A stretch of 64,000 nucleotides of DNA from Pseudomonas sp. GL-B-19 (GCF_019956415.1 NZ_JAHBDK010000108.1:119308-183307), one strand, 5' to 3'. Shown: positions 45,077 to 54,380, counted from the stretch's first letter. Program-made: numbers and translations. Notes: a model not told the origin generated them from the sequence alone.

Positions 45077-45175
45077 ACCCCTGTGGGAGCGAGCCTGCTC
45101 GCGAAGGCGATTCAACTTCAACATTGATGTTGGCTGACACTCCGCCATCGCGAGCAGGCTCGCTCCCACAGGGGT
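45077..45175. repeat. REP pair with 28-bp perfect arms
   Basis: Arm 45077-45104 is exactly inverted at 45148-45175. It lies directly after aidB. Confidence 0.92.
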
Positions 45176-45278
45176 AATTGTTCATCGCGATTGGCGTATG
45201 GCCAACACGCCACTGTTCCCGTGAAGCGACGATGCAGGCAAGATGAAGGTCTGCAAGTCAGAACACAGGATGCTGATC

Positions 45279-46742
45279 GTGACCGAAGCTTTTATTGTCG
45301 TTCAAACCGCCGAGCAAGCCGTGGACCGGCTTGCGCTCTTGCACAATCGTGCAACCACCGCGCTGAATCAGGCGCTCAAGCGTTACCTCAAGGATCGTGT
45401 CGAACCGGACGCCGAACAGCGTGCGATGTTTCGTTATCCCGAACTGCGTCTGACCTATCACTGCCAGGGCGAAGTCCCGCAGACCACGCGCGCCTATGCC
45501 AAGGTTCAACTGCCGGGGACCTACAGCGTCACCGTCACCCATCCGGCCGCTTTCCGTAAATACCTGCTGGAACAACTAGTGCCGTTGATGCACGACTTCA
45601 CCGTGACCGTCGAAGTCGGCATCAGCCAGCAAAACATTCCTTATCCGTACGTGGTCGAACAGGGCGATGAACTGGCCGGCTCCGGCGTGACCGCTGCTGT
45701 GCTGGCGCGCGTGTTCCCGAGTACCGATTTGTCGGCCGCGACCGATGGCATTGCCGATGGTTTGTACGATTGGGAAAACACCGACCCGTTGCCACTGGCG
45801 CTGTTCGACGCCGCCCGGGTGGATTTCTCCCTGCGCCGACTGGTGCATTACACCGGCAGTGACTGGCGTCATGTGCAGCCATGGATTCTGCTGACCAACT
45901 ACCACCGCTACGTTGACCAGTTCATCGTCCATGGCCTGGAGCAATTGCGCAGCGATCAGCGCTTCGTGCGCATGGTTCTGCCGGGCAACGTGATCATCGA
46001 AAAAAGCATGGACCACGGCGAAGCCTCGGCGATTGCCGCCGGTGTGGTCTGGCACCGCTATCAGATGCCGGCCTATCACCTGATCGCCAGCGACGGCCAC
46101 GGCGTGACCCTGGTGAACATCGGCGTCGGCCCGTCCAACGCCAAAAACATCACCGACCACTTGGCCGTGCTGCGTCCGCATTGCTGGCTGATGATCGGAC
46201 ACTGCGGCGGCTTGCGTCAGTCGCAGACCATTGGCGACTACGTACTGGCGCACGCTTACATGCGCCGCGACGGGATTCTCGACCGGGTCGTACCGCCGAA
46301 CATTCCGATTCCGGCCTTGGCTGAAGTGCAGATGGCGTTGCAGCAAGCGGCGGCCAATATCACCGGCGAAAAAGGCGATGAGCTGAAAAAACGCCTGCGC
46401 ACCGGCACCGTACTGACTTACGACGACCGCAACTGGGAGCTGCGTTGGGCTCAGGAGCGTCCACTGATCAACCTGTCCCGCGCCGTGGCGGTGGACATGG
46501 AAAGCGGCACCATCGCCGCCCAAGGCTATCGTTTACGCGTTCCCTACGGCACGTTGCTGTGTGTCTCGGACAAACCGTTGCACAGTGAAATCAAGTTGCC
46601 GGGCTCGGCCAACGCTTTCTATGAGCGTGCGGTCAGCCAGCACTTGAAGATCGGCATCGAGGCAGTGGACCTGTTACGTACCGAACTCAACTCGCTGCAC
46701 TCGCGCAAACTGCGCAGCTTCGACGAGCCACCGTTTCGCTAA
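45279..46742 (+). CDS. amn: AMP nucleosidase
   Basis: Splits AMP to adenine and ribose 5-phosphate, controlling adenylate levels. The 487-residue protein has an N-terminal Amn-specific domain (RYPELRLTYHC onward) and a C-terminal nucleoside-phosphorylase-like domain: VTLVNIGVGPSNAKNITDHLAVLRPHCWLMIGHCGGLR and VDMESGTIAAQGYRLRVPYGTLLCVSDKPLHSEIKLPG. GTG 45279 has AGGA at a good distance and matches the expected N-terminal length; ATG at 45243 or 45270 are alternatives. Confidence 0.94.
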   Translation: MTEAFIVVQTAEQAVDRLALLHNRATTALNQALKRYLKDRVEPDAEQRAMFRYPELRLTYHCQGEVPQTTRAYAKVQLPGTYSVTVTHPAAFRKYLLEQLVPLMHDFTVTVEVGISQQNIPYPYVVEQGDELAGSGVTAAVLARVFPSTDLSAATDGIADGLYDWENTDPLPLALFDAARVDFSLRRLVHYTGSDWRHVQPWILLTNYHRYVDQFIVHGLEQLRSDQRFVRMVLPGNVIIEKSMDHGEASAIAAGVVWHRYQMPAYHLIASDGHGVTLVNIGVGPSNAKNITDHLAVLRPHCWLMIGHCGGLRQSQTIGDYVLAHAYMRRDGILDRVVPPNIPIPALAEVQMALQQAAANITGEKGDELKKRLRTGTVLTYDDRNWELRWAQERPLINLSRAVAVDMESGTIAAQGYRLRVPYGTLLCVSDKPLHSEIKLPGSANAFYERAVSQHLKIGIEAVDLLRTELNSLHSRKLRSFDEPPFR

Positions 46743-46813
46743 CGGTTGTCATGGTCATTTAGCGGTCAGGGCACTAGCATTAGCAGCCCTGACCGTTAGA
46801 TGTTTCTTTCCCC

Positions 46814-47455
46814 ATGTCTCGTCCCCAACGTCCCGTATCTAGTCGCCCTGGCGCAAAGCCTGCACCATCCTCCTCAGCCCCGCGCCGTGTCGCCAAAGTA
46901 CCGCCGGCCGAGCCGAAGCTGATTCTGTTCAACAAACCTTTTGATGTGCTGACCCAATTCAGCGACGGCGAAGGGCGGGCGACGCTCAAGGATTACATCG
47001 ACATCCCGGGGATTTACCCGGCAGGACGGCTGGACCGCGACAGTGAAGGTTTGCTTTTGCTGACCAACGACGGCCAGCTCCAGGCGCGGATTGCTGACCC
47101 GAAACACAAACTGGCCAAGACCTATTGGGTGCAGGTGGACGGCGAGCCGAGTGCCGAGCAATTGCAGCGTTTGCGTGACGGTGTCGAACTGAACGACGGC
47201 ATGACCTTGCCGGCCGAAGCGCGGCAGTTGGACGAGCCTGAACTGTGGCCACGCAACCCGCCCGTGCGCTTTCGCAAAAGCGTGCCGACGAGCTGGCTGG
47301 AGCTGGTGATTCGCGAGGGGCGTAACCGTCAGGTACGGCGCATGACGGCGGCGGTCGGCTTGCCGACATTGCGTCTGGTGCGGGTCAGAATCGGCGACTG
47401 GACGATCGAAGGGCTCGATCAGGGCCAGTGGAAGGAAGTACCGGCGCGTTTATAA
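46814..47455 (+). CDS. rluE: 23S rRNA pseudouridine synthase RluE
   Basis: Makes pseudouridine 2457 in 23S rRNA. The 213-residue RsuA-family protein has a basic, Pro/Ser/Ala-rich lead of 30 residues, then LILFNKPFDVLTQFSD, the catalytic PAGRLDRDSEGLLLLTNDG with Asp, and REGRNRQVRRMTAAVGLPTLRLVRVRIG. It lacks an S4 domain at the N-terminus, as RluE does. The stop overlaps the convergent DUF2788 gene by six bases. Confidence 0.94.
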   Translation: MSRPQRPVSSRPGAKPAPSSSAPRRVAKVPPAEPKLILFNKPFDVLTQFSDGEGRATLKDYIDIPGIYPAGRLDRDSEGLLLLTNDGQLQARIADPKHKLAKTYWVQVDGEPSAEQLQRLRDGVELNDGMTLPAEARQLDEPELWPRNPPVRFRKSVPTSWLELVIREGRNRQVRRMTAAVGLPTLRLVRVRIGDWTIEGLDQGQWKEVPARL

Positions 47456-47659
47456 CGTGCCGGATTCGATCAGGCCGATCACCACGCTTTTGATCACGAA
47501 CGCGGCCACGCCCAGACCCAGTACAAAGAACAATATGAGCGAGCCAAAGCGCCCGGCCTTGGACTTCTTCGCCAGATCCCAGACGATGAAACCCATGAAA
47601 ATGATCAGGATGCTGACAAGGCCAGTCATCATCCATTCTTCAAATACTGCAGGATCCAT
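47450..47659 (-). CDS. DUF2788 small membrane protein
   Basis: A 69-residue protein with two membrane helices: MMTGLVSILIIFMGFIVWDLA and LILFFVLGLGVAAFVIKSVVIGLI, joined by a short basic loop (KKSKAGRFG). This is the DUF2788 layout; function unknown. Convergent with rluE. Confidence 0.9.
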   Translation of the reverse strand: MDPAVFEEWMMTGLVSILIIFMGFIVWDLAKKSKAGRFGSLILFFVLGLGVAAFVIKSVVIGLIESGTL

Positions 47660-47797
47660 CGAACATCTCCAGCGTGGGCGAGACTAAAAGGCGCTGGAGT
47701 ATACGCCACGGGGAATTGGCGAAGTATTGACCTGCGTCGGTGTGTCGCAGGCATTCGTCGCCTGGGCCGGCCCCTTCGCTGCGATGCGGCGACCCGA

Positions 47798-47869
47798 CAA
47801 GCCAGCTCCTACAGAATTGGTGTCGGCCGCGAAATTGCGGTCCACACCAATTCTGTAGGAGCTGGCTTG
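47798..47869. repeat. 26-bp perfect inverted repeat (second REP-like family)
   Basis: Arm 47798-47823 (CAAGCCAGCTCCTACAG...) is exactly inverted at 47844-47869 with a 20-base loop. It lies between DUF2788 and the Lrp-type gene stop. Confidence 0.88.
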
Positions 47870-47884
47870 CCAGCGAAGGCTGTT

Positions 47885-48364
47885 TCAGCTGCGCAAATGA
47901 GTCAACGGCAGCTCGGTACTATTGAGCACCTGGTTCAGCACAAAACTTGAACGAACGCTGGTTACCCCTTCAATCCGGGTAAGGTGCCCCAGCAGCAGTT
48001 TCTGGTAGTGATCCATATCCGGCACCACCACCTTCAGCTGATAGTCGGCATCCATCCCCGTCACCAGGCTGCACTCCAGCACCTGCGGCAACGTACGAAT
48101 CGCTGCTTCGAAGTTCTCGAATCGTTCCGGTGTGTGGCGGTCCATACCGATCAGCACGTAAGCCGTCAGGCTCAAACCGAGCATCTTGCGGTCCAGCAGG
48201 GCGACCTGGCGGGAGATATAGCCGTCATCTTCCAGTTGCTTGACCCGGCGCGAGCATGGCGAGGGCGACAGGCCGATGCGTTCGGCCAATTCCTGGTTGG
48301 AGATGCGCGCGTCACGCTGCAATTCCGCCAAAATGCTCAAGTCGTATCGGTCGAGTTTGCTCAT
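47885..48364 (-). CDS. Lrp/AsnC family transcriptional regulator
   Basis: A 159-residue protein with an N-terminal winged helix-turn-helix (DRYDLSILAELQRDARISNQELAERIGLSPSPCSRRVKQLEDDGYI) and a C-terminal RAM ligand domain (ECSLVTGMDADYQLKVVVPDMDHYQKLL). Such proteins bind amino acids and control their metabolism. The ATG at 48364 is used. The 436-base gap upstream has AT-rich direct and inverted TTGCGCAA/TTGAGCAA-like words near 48416-48455, which could be its own operator. Confidence 0.93.
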   Translation of the reverse strand: MSKLDRYDLSILAELQRDARISNQELAERIGLSPSPCSRRVKQLEDDGYISRQVALLDRKMLGLSLTAYVLIGMDRHTPERFENFEAAIRTLPQVLECSLVTGMDADYQLKVVVPDMDHYQKLLLGHLTRIEGVTSVRSSFVLNQVLNSTELPLTHLRS

Positions 48365-48489
48365 CAATCAGTCCTTTGTCTTAACTATTGCGGAAGATTA
48401 TCTATCCAGGGTTAAAAATTGCGCAAGTGATGTTTAATTGAGCAATCTTCGCAATCCTCTGCCGGCGCCTCAGGCCTATTCTTATCACC

Positions 48490-48682
48490 AGAATCACTGC
48501 TCGGACAAACAGTCCACAGCGGCTCGCCCAACCAGGCCAGCCGCGGCCGCCACCCCCACCGGGGATGTGCCGGCCCCCGAGCTGCACACTGTCCAGAAGA
48601 CGGCGTGAGGTGAGCCGACGTCATAAGCGTCGAGCACGGACGAAGTTCTCAAAGGGAGGCCGACGGGTCTCCCTTTTCTTTT
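48490..48682 (+). ncRNA. candidate structured RNA of unknown family, ended by a terminator
   Basis: About 190 bases without a convincing gene. ACAGT...CTCG near 48510-48527 can pair with CGAG...ACTGT near 48578-48591, enclosing GC-rich hairpins; GACG/CGTC near 48617-48631 forms another. The segment ends in a strong terminator (48651-48682). A promoter is not clear. An open frame of 48 codons from about 48565 (very Arg-rich) also crosses it, so a small protein cannot be excluded. Confidence 0.4.
48651..48682 (+). terminator. strong intrinsic terminator upstream of the DUF6515 gene
   Basis: AAAGGGAGGCC (48651-48661) pairs with GGTCTCCCTTT (48666-48676) with one wobble and a 4-base loop, followed by TCTTTT. 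No gene precedes it on this strand, so it must end an RNA begun in the intergenic region. Confidence 0.85.
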
Positions 48683-48800
48683 GCGTGCTGTTTCTGTTCT
48701 GTCCTCAATAAATAAGTTTCGTGACTGATAACCTGTTGCAGAACCGGCCTGTGCTTTTCCAGTCTTACGTACAGGGCCCTAACCCGCAGTGAGGATAAGC

Positions 48801-49871
48801 ATGAAGTCGCGCATCTGGCGGTTGGCCGGTGTTGGTTTGTTGTGCGTCAGTGTCACTGCGCAATCGCTGGCCGATGATCAGCAAAACCGTGGGTCCGATG
48901 GCGGCCAGCATGGGTCGGACAACCATCAGGGAAACGGTCAGGGCCATGGCGGTAATAATCAACCGCACCCGCAGAATAATGGTCAGCAGCAGAACCCGCA
49001 GCACCCGCAAAACAACGACGTCAATCGTGGCGACAACAACCGCCAGTTCGAGCACAACCGCCAGAATCAGAACAATGGCCAGTGGCAGAGCCGCCCGCAG
49101 CCTGACTTCAATAATCCGATCCGATCGCCTCCGCCCCCGCCGCAACTGCCGGCCAATGACCTGCCGATCCAGCCCCGGCCCGACACCGTGCACCAGACCC
49201 AGCCGCCGCAGCGTGGTTACTATCAGGACATGCCGCGACGCAACGACAACAACCAGCGCTGGAACGGCTATATCGGCGCTCCATCCTATGGCAATCATTA
49301 TCAGGGTCGTTCCAGTGGCTACGGAAATGGCTGGGGCCCAGGCCCGCAATATCGCCCGGGACACGTGATCGACCGCTTCCCGGACCGCGAGTACCGCGTG
49401 CCTTACCGTGGCATGGATTATTTCTACTCCGGCGGTTACTGGTATCGCCCGCTGGGCCCACGCTATGTGGTGGTCGAACCACCGCACGGGATTCGCGTCA
49501 GCTATTTGCCGGATTACGCGGAGCAGGTGTTGATCGGCGGGGCGGTGCTGTTCCTGGCGGCAGGCTCGTATTACGCCTATCAGGAGAGCACCCGGGATTA
49601 CGTCGTGGTCGAGCCACCGGCTGGCACCTTGCAACCGCAACAGCAGCCGCAAGTCGCCAGCAACGGATATGACGTGGAGGCGTATCCAGCCAACGGGCAG
49701 TCGGCGGAGCAGGTCAATCAGGATGGTTACGAGTGCTATCAATACGCGGTGCAGCAGAGTGGGTTCGACCCGCGAACCGCGACCTATCAACCGGACCCAT
49801 CGGTGGTTCAAAACTATCGCCAGGCCCAAGGCAACTGCCTGAGCAGCCGCGGTTATCAGGTGAGTTTCTGA
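48801..49871 (+). CDS. exported DUF6515 family protein with Asn/Gln/His-rich N-terminal region
   Basis: A 356-residue protein with a signal peptide (WRLAGVGLLCVSVTAQSLA). Residues about 25-165 are low-complexity, rich in Asn, Gln, His and Pro. The C-terminal part has the conserved YFYSGGYWYRPLGPRYVVVEPPHGI and LPDYAEQVLIGGAVLFLAAGSYY, a DUF6515-type segment with one hydrophobic helix, then a DGYECYQYAVQQSGFDP tail. Function unknown; envelope location is inferred. AGGA before ATG 48801 supports the start. It overlaps the convergent CDF gene by 16 bases. Confidence 0.85.
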   Translation: MKSRIWRLAGVGLLCVSVTAQSLADDQQNRGSDGGQHGSDNHQGNGQGHGGNNQPHPQNNGQQQNPQHPQNNDVNRGDNNRQFEHNRQNQNNGQWQSRPQPDFNNPIRSPPPPPQLPANDLPIQPRPDTVHQTQPPQRGYYQDMPRRNDNNQRWNGYIGAPSYGNHYQGRSSGYGNGWGPGPQYRPGHVIDRFPDREYRVPYRGMDYFYSGGYWYRPLGPRYVVVEPPHGIRVSYLPDYAEQVLIGGAVLFLAAGSYYAYQESTRDYVVVEPPAGTLQPQQQPQVASNGYDVEAYPANGQSAEQVNQDGYECYQYAVQQSGFDPRTATYQPDPSVVQNYRQAQGNCLSSRGYQVSF

Positions 49872-50761
49872 CCCCTGGCGGCCTGCACCACTTCCTGCGG
49901 GTCGGCGTGCACCAGCACTTCGGCTCGCGGGTAGGCGGCGTGAATCGCATCGGCGGCCTGATCGCTGATGCCATGGGCGACTGACAAGGTCAAATCCCCC
50001 GGCAATTCCAGGTGCAATTGCACGAACCACTGGCTACCGGAAACCCGCGTGCGCAGATCATGCGCACCCAAAACCCCCGGCACGCTGCACGCCAGTTCAA
50101 GCATGTGCTGACTGACATCCGGTGGCAGTTCTTCATCCATCAACACCGTAAAACTTTCCCGGGCAATCTGAATCGCGCTCCAGAGAATATACGCGGCAAT
50201 CCCCAGACCGAACCAAGGGTCGACCTGATGCCAGCCAAACCCGGCCAGCACCAGCGCCACGAGAATGCTGCCGTTGAGCAGCAGGTCCGAGCGGTAATGC
50301 AACGAGTCCGCGCGTACTGCGTTGGAGCCGGTGGCCTTGACGACGCGATGTTGCAACATCAGCAACGCCAGCGTCAGCGCCAGGGACAGCACAATCACGC
50401 CGATGCTGATCCACGGCGCACCCACAGGCTCCGGATGTTGCAGTCGTTCAAACGCCTGCAACGCAATCAACACCGCACTGCCACCAATGAACAACGCCTG
50501 GGCCATGCCCGCCAGCGACTCGGCCTTGCCATGCCCGTAACGGTGATCCTCATCGGCCGGGCGCAAGGCGTAATGCACCGCCAGCAGATTGAGCAGCGAC
50601 GTGACGCCGTCGAGCGCCGAGTCGGTCAACCCGGCGAGCATGCTCACGGAACCGCTCAACCACCAGGCGATGGCTTTGGCGACGATCAGCGTACACGCCA
50701 CCGCCACCGAGGCGCGGGTGGCCAGCCGCAGCAGGCGGGCGTGTTCGGAGCTGGAAATCAT
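49856..50761 (-). CDS. cation diffusion facilitator (FieF-like) metal exporter
   Basis: A 301-residue inner-membrane protein with six helices. Metal-site motifs are present: SMLAGLTDSALDGVTSLLNLLAVHYAL (D...D) and ADSLHYRSDLLLNGSILVAL (H...D), with DEDHRYGHGKAESLAG between. The C-terminal cytoplasmic domain has HDLRTRVSGSQWFVQLHLELPGDLTL, the usual dimer domain. It exports Zn or Fe with proton exchange; the FieF type is suggested by the DxxxD/HxxxD pattern. Confidence 0.92.
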   Translation of the reverse strand: MISSSEHARLLRLATRASVAVACTLIVAKAIAWWLSGSVSMLAGLTDSALDGVTSLLNLLAVHYALRPADEDHRYGHGKAESLAGMAQALFIGGSAVLIALQAFERLQHPEPVGAPWISIGVIVLSLALTLALLMLQHRVVKATGSNAVRADSLHYRSDLLLNGSILVALVLAGFGWHQVDPWFGLGIAAYILWSAIQIARESFTVLMDEELPPDVSQHMLELACSVPGVLGAHDLRTRVSGSQWFVQLHLELPGDLTLSVAHGISDQAADAIHAAYPRAEVLVHADPQEVVQAARGQKLT

Positions 50762-50783
50762 AAGTGCGGCTTTTCCTTCTGGT

Positions 50784-51203
50784 TTACGCGGCGGGTTGCA
50801 GGCCGAACATCGCCAGTTGCTGGGCGCTGCCCTTGTGTTGAATCAGGCGTGGGTCGTCCAGCGGGAAGCTGCGGCCCAGTTCCGTTTCGAGAATAGTCTG
50901 CAACTTGTGGTTATCGACCTTGCCGTCGGCGCCGATCGCTTCCTTGAGTTTTTCCGGGGCTACATGAGCAGTCTTGCCCGGCTCCAGATAAATCGCGCCG
51001 GTGGCGAAGTCGACCGCAAAAGCGATCAGGCCGGGGAGGATGTAGAACAGCAGGCCCACGGCATCCAGCGCCGCTACGACCGGGTCAATCTTGCCGTCAA
51101 TCTGCCCGCGGCGGTCGGGGAAGAAAATCGAGCCGCAAGCGGTAACCTGGGTCAGCAGGGTTGCGACCAATACACCGCCAATCAAGCGAAAGGGAACACG
51201 CAT
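50784..51203 (-). CDS. lipoprotein of unknown function with a hydrophobic segment
   Basis: A 139-residue protein. The signal ends in VTACGSIF with a lipobox-like Cys at residue 23. A hydrophobic stretch follows (ALDAVGLLFYILPGLIAFAVDFATGAIYL), then a charged C-terminal domain (PEKLKEAIGADGKVDNHKLQTILETELG). Similar pseudomonad proteins are sometimes labelled polyribonucleotide nucleotidyltransferase; nothing in this sequence supports that. It is divergent from hrpB. Confidence 0.75.
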   Translation of the reverse strand: MRVPFRLIGGVLVATLLTQVTACGSIFFPDRRGQIDGKIDPVVAALDAVGLLFYILPGLIAFAVDFATGAIYLEPGKTAHVAPEKLKEAIGADGKVDNHKLQTILETELGRSFPLDDPRLIQHKGSAQQLAMFGLQPAA

Positions 51204-51313
51204 ATGAAATCTCCTGGGTCATCTGGAAAACGAAGCGACGTCGTTATGAATTAGGACCGTGATAAACGACAAGCAGTTCGCCGTTATACTCGCCGCTCTG
51301 TTTGGGAGCCAGC

Positions 51314-53830
51314 ATGATTTCTTTGCCGATTGATGAAGTTTTACCCGCCCTGCGTGAAGCCTTGGCGACACGCCACGAAGCCGTACTCGAAGCACCGCCC
51401 GGCGCCGGTAAAACCACCCGCGTGCCCTTGGCTTTGCTCAACGAGACCTGGCTGGCCGGGCAGACCATTCTGATGCTCGAACCGCGCCGGTTGGCGGCGC
51501 GGGCGGCGGCGGAACGGCTGGCCAGTGAATTGGGGGAGAAGGTCGGTGAAACCGTCGGCTATCGGATTCGGCTGGACAGCAAGGTCGGCCCCAACACCCG
51601 CATTGAAGTGGTCACCGAAGGCATCCTCACGCGCCGTTTGCAGGATGACCCGGCGCTGGAAGGCGTTGGCCTGCTGATCTTCGATGAATTCCACGAACGC
51701 AGCCTTGACGCCGATCTGGCGTTGGCCCTGAGCCTGAATGGCCGGGAGCTGTTCCGCGACGATCAACCGCTGAAAATCCTCTTGATGTCGGCAACACTGG
51801 AAGGCGAACGCCTGGCCGGTTTGCTCGACGATGCGCCGATCCTGCGCAGTGAAGGGCGCATGTTCCCGGTGGCGATGCGCTGGGGCCGGCCGTTTCAGTC
51901 TGGTGAATTCATCGAGCCGCGCCTGGTGCAGACCATTCTCGAAGCCTTGAATGACGAAACCGGCAGTATTCTGGTGTTCTTGCCGGGGCAGGCGGAAATC
52001 CGTCGTGTGCATCAACAATTGGCCGATGCGTTGGGCGATAGTTCGCAGGTGCTGCTCTGCCCATTGCACGGTGAACTGGACCTGAATGCCCAGCGTGCGG
52101 CGATTGATCCGGCACCGGCCGGCAAGCGCAAAGTGGTGCTGGCAACTAACATCGCCGAGACCAGCCTGACCATCGATGGCGTGCGCGTGGTGATCGATGC
52201 CGGGTTGGCGCGGGTACCGCGTTTCGACCCCGGCAGCGGCATGACCCGCCTCGACACCCAGCGCATCTCCAAGGCCAGCGCCACTCAGCGCGCGGGCCGG
52301 GCAGGGCGCTTGGAGCCGGGCGTGTGTTATCGCCTGTGGTCACAGGATCAACACGAGCAACTGGCGGCGTATGCCAGTGCGGAAATTCTCTCGGCCGATC
52401 TCGCGGGTCTGGCGTTGCAACTGGGGCGCTGGGGCGTGACGCCGGGTCAGTTGGTCTGGCTGGATGTACCTCCGGCCGCCGCTTATGCACAGGCGCAGGA
52501 TTTACTGGATCGCCTGGGCGCATTGGAGGGCGAAGCGCTGACTCGCCACGGTCAGGCCATGGCCGAACTGCCGGCGCATCCACGAATCGCCCATTTGTTG
52601 TTGCGTGGTCAGGCGCTCGGCTTGGCTGACATGGCCTGCGATGTCGCGGCATTGCTCGGCGAACGCGATATTTTGCGCGGTGCTGGCGCCGATTTGCACA
52701 GCCGCTTGGTACTTTTGTCCGGCGAAGAACGCGCCGCGCGAGGGGCACAGGGCGGTGTGCAACGGGCCCGGCAACTGGCGCGTCAATATCGCGGTTATTT
52801 GCGTGGCAAAGCGTCGGAGTCTGTTAGCGATCCCGATCATCCACGCTGGCTCGGCGCGCTGCTGGCGTTGGCCTATCCCGACCGCGTCGCCCAGCAACGG
52901 CGTGCCGGTGGTGCGGAATATCGCTTGGCCAACGGCCGCGCGGCGTTGTTCGCCGAGGCTGACAGCCTGATGAAACAGGCGTGGCTGGTGATTGCCGATC
53001 TCGGCAGTCGTCAGGGCCAGCGTGAGGAGCGGATTTATCTGGCAACAGATTTCGATCCGGCGCTGTTTGATTCGGTACTCGCCGAGCAAGTGCGCGTTGT
53101 CGATCAACTGGATTGGGACGAACGCGAAGGCGTGCTGCGCGCAGAGCGTCAGCGCAAGGTTGGCGAGTTGATACTCAGTCGCGAACCACTGACCGGCCTC
53201 GACGAAACCGCGCGCAGTCAGGCGCTGGTCAATCTGGTGCGGCGCAAAGGCCTGGAGTTGTTGCCGTGGACACCGGAGCTGCGTCAGTGGCAAGCGCGGG
53301 TGGCGTTGATGCGTCAGTTGGATCTTGCCGGCAAGGGCGACAGTGAATGGCCAGATGTCAGCGACGCCGCGCTGCTCAAAAGCCTCGAACATTGGCTTAT
53401 GCCGTATCTGGGTAAAGTGTCGCGGCTCAGTCACTTCGCCAATCTCGACCTGTCGAGCATCGTCCACAACCTGCTGCCGTGGCCGCTGCCGCAACGGCTG
53501 GATGAGCAGGCGCCACATCATCTGAGCGTGCCGTCGGGCTCGTCGATTCGACTGGATTACAGTGAGCAGCCGCCGATTCTGGCGGTGCGCTTGCAGGAGT
53601 TGTTTGGCCTGGCCGAGACCCCACGCATTGCGGGTGGCCGGCAAGTGGTGAAGCTGCACCTGCTGTCTCCGGCGCGCCGGCCGGTGCAGGTGACTCAGGA
53701 TTTGGCGAACTTCTGGCGCAGCACCTATGCCGAGGTTAAGAAAGATTTGAAGGGGCGGTATCCGAAGCATTATTGGCCGGATGATCCGCTGGTGGCTGAA
53801 GCCACAGCACGGATCAAACCCCGCAAGTAA
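51314..53830 (+). CDS. hrpB: ATP-dependent helicase HrpB (DEAH-box)
   Basis: An 838-residue DExH-box helicase. Motifs: Walker A APPGAGKTTRVPLALL, DEFHERSLDADLAL (motif II), SATLEG (motif III), ATNIAETSLTIDGVRVVIDAGLAR and QRAGRAGRLEPGVCYRLW (motifs V and VI). The C-terminal HrpB domain ends KGRYPKHYWPDDP. A role in mRNA or rRNA processing is assumed from homology. ATG 51314 has GGGAG upstream; a TTG four codons earlier is ignored. Confidence 0.95.
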   Translation: MISLPIDEVLPALREALATRHEAVLEAPPGAGKTTRVPLALLNETWLAGQTILMLEPRRLAARAAAERLASELGEKVGETVGYRIRLDSKVGPNTRIEVVTEGILTRRLQDDPALEGVGLLIFDEFHERSLDADLALALSLNGRELFRDDQPLKILLMSATLEGERLAGLLDDAPILRSEGRMFPVAMRWGRPFQSGEFIEPRLVQTILEALNDETGSILVFLPGQAEIRRVHQQLADALGDSSQVLLCPLHGELDLNAQRAAIDPAPAGKRKVVLATNIAETSLTIDGVRVVIDAGLARVPRFDPGSGMTRLDTQRISKASATQRAGRAGRLEPGVCYRLWSQDQHEQLAAYASAEILSADLAGLALQLGRWGVTPGQLVWLDVPPAAAYAQAQDLLDRLGALEGEALTRHGQAMAELPAHPRIAHLLLRGQALGLADMACDVAALLGERDILRGAGADLHSRLVLLSGEERAARGAQGGVQRARQLARQYRGYLRGKASESVSDPDHPRWLGALLALAYPDRVAQQRRAGGAEYRLANGRAALFAEADSLMKQAWLVIADLGSRQGQREERIYLATDFDPALFDSVLAEQVRVVDQLDWDEREGVLRAERQRKVGELILSREPLTGLDETARSQALVNLVRRKGLELLPWTPELRQWQARVALMRQLDLAGKGDSEWPDVSDAALLKSLEHWLMPYLGKVSRLSHFANLDLSSIVHNLLPWPLPQRLDEQAPHHLSVPSGSSIRLDYSEQPPILAVRLQELFGLAETPRIAGGRQVVKLHLLSPARRPVQVTQDLANFWRSTYAEVKKDLKGRYPKHYWPDDPLVAEATARIKPRK

Positions 53831-53841
53831 GGACGTATATA

Positions 53842-53857
53842 CCCGGCCTCAGCCGGG
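53842..53857 (+). terminator. small hairpin after hrpB
   Basis: CCCGGC (53842-53847) and GCCGGG (53852-53857) pair around a 4-base loop, 12 bases after the hrpB stop. No T-run. Confidence 0.45.
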
Positions 53858-53931
53858 CGATGGCTCGTCCGAGATTTGCAATCGTTCAGACCTCGCCGTA
53901 GAGGGCCTGCGAAACACTGCGTTTGTGCTTG

Positions 53932-54240
53932 ATGCTATGGCTGTCAGTTCCGACATGCCAGCCAGGATGTACAAGATCCAGCAGTTCCATCCCAGACAGG
54001 AAACCGGCAAACCCGCCCCAGTAATTGTGGGCGAACTGGCTGAAAGAGCCGGCGACGGGTTCTTCAACAATCATTTCGAGCAGTTGTCGCATGATTATGA
54101 AGGCGATGAAACCACATATCGCGTAGCCGAGGATGATTGAGGGGTCGGCAGACTTGAGTGCTCCCACCGAGCCTAGGATCAGCTCGGTAACCACTGCCCC
54201 ACCCAGGGCGATCTCAACAAGTTGGGTTGCTATTGCGGCG
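53932..54240 (-). pseudogene. remnant of an AroP/GabP-type amino-acid permease N-terminus
   Basis: In one minus frame the translation reads LVEIALGGAVVTELILGSVGALKSADPSIILGYA, then MIVEEPVAGSFSQFAHNYWGGFAGFLSG. This is the N-terminal part of AAT-family permeases. An extra base then shifts the frame, and WNCWILYILAGMSELTA continues in the next one. Only about residues 20-115 of some 460 remain, and the GAIGTG loop is altered to GAVVTE. It marks the edge of a decayed accessory region. Confidence 0.85.
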
Positions 54241-54380
54241 CGACCGGCGGCGGGGTCGCGCGCGAAGTCTGAAATAATCTGTAGGAAGAAACATATTTCT
54301 GTCTGTTGAATTTGTAATGGGGAGTGGTATTTAATGCATCGCAGACGGAGATGCCGACGATTCCAGGGAAGTGAGGAGTG

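Noticed and set aside
48565..48711. 48-codon Arg-rich frame in the intergenic RNA segment
   Set aside because: It reads through a strong terminator hairpin and ends in a poly-Phe/Leu/Cys stretch coded by the T-run; probably not a protein.
50784..51203. polyribonucleotide nucleotidyltransferase label for the small lipoprotein
   Set aside because: It has a lipobox and only 139 residues, with none of the PNPase RNase PH, KH or S1 domains.
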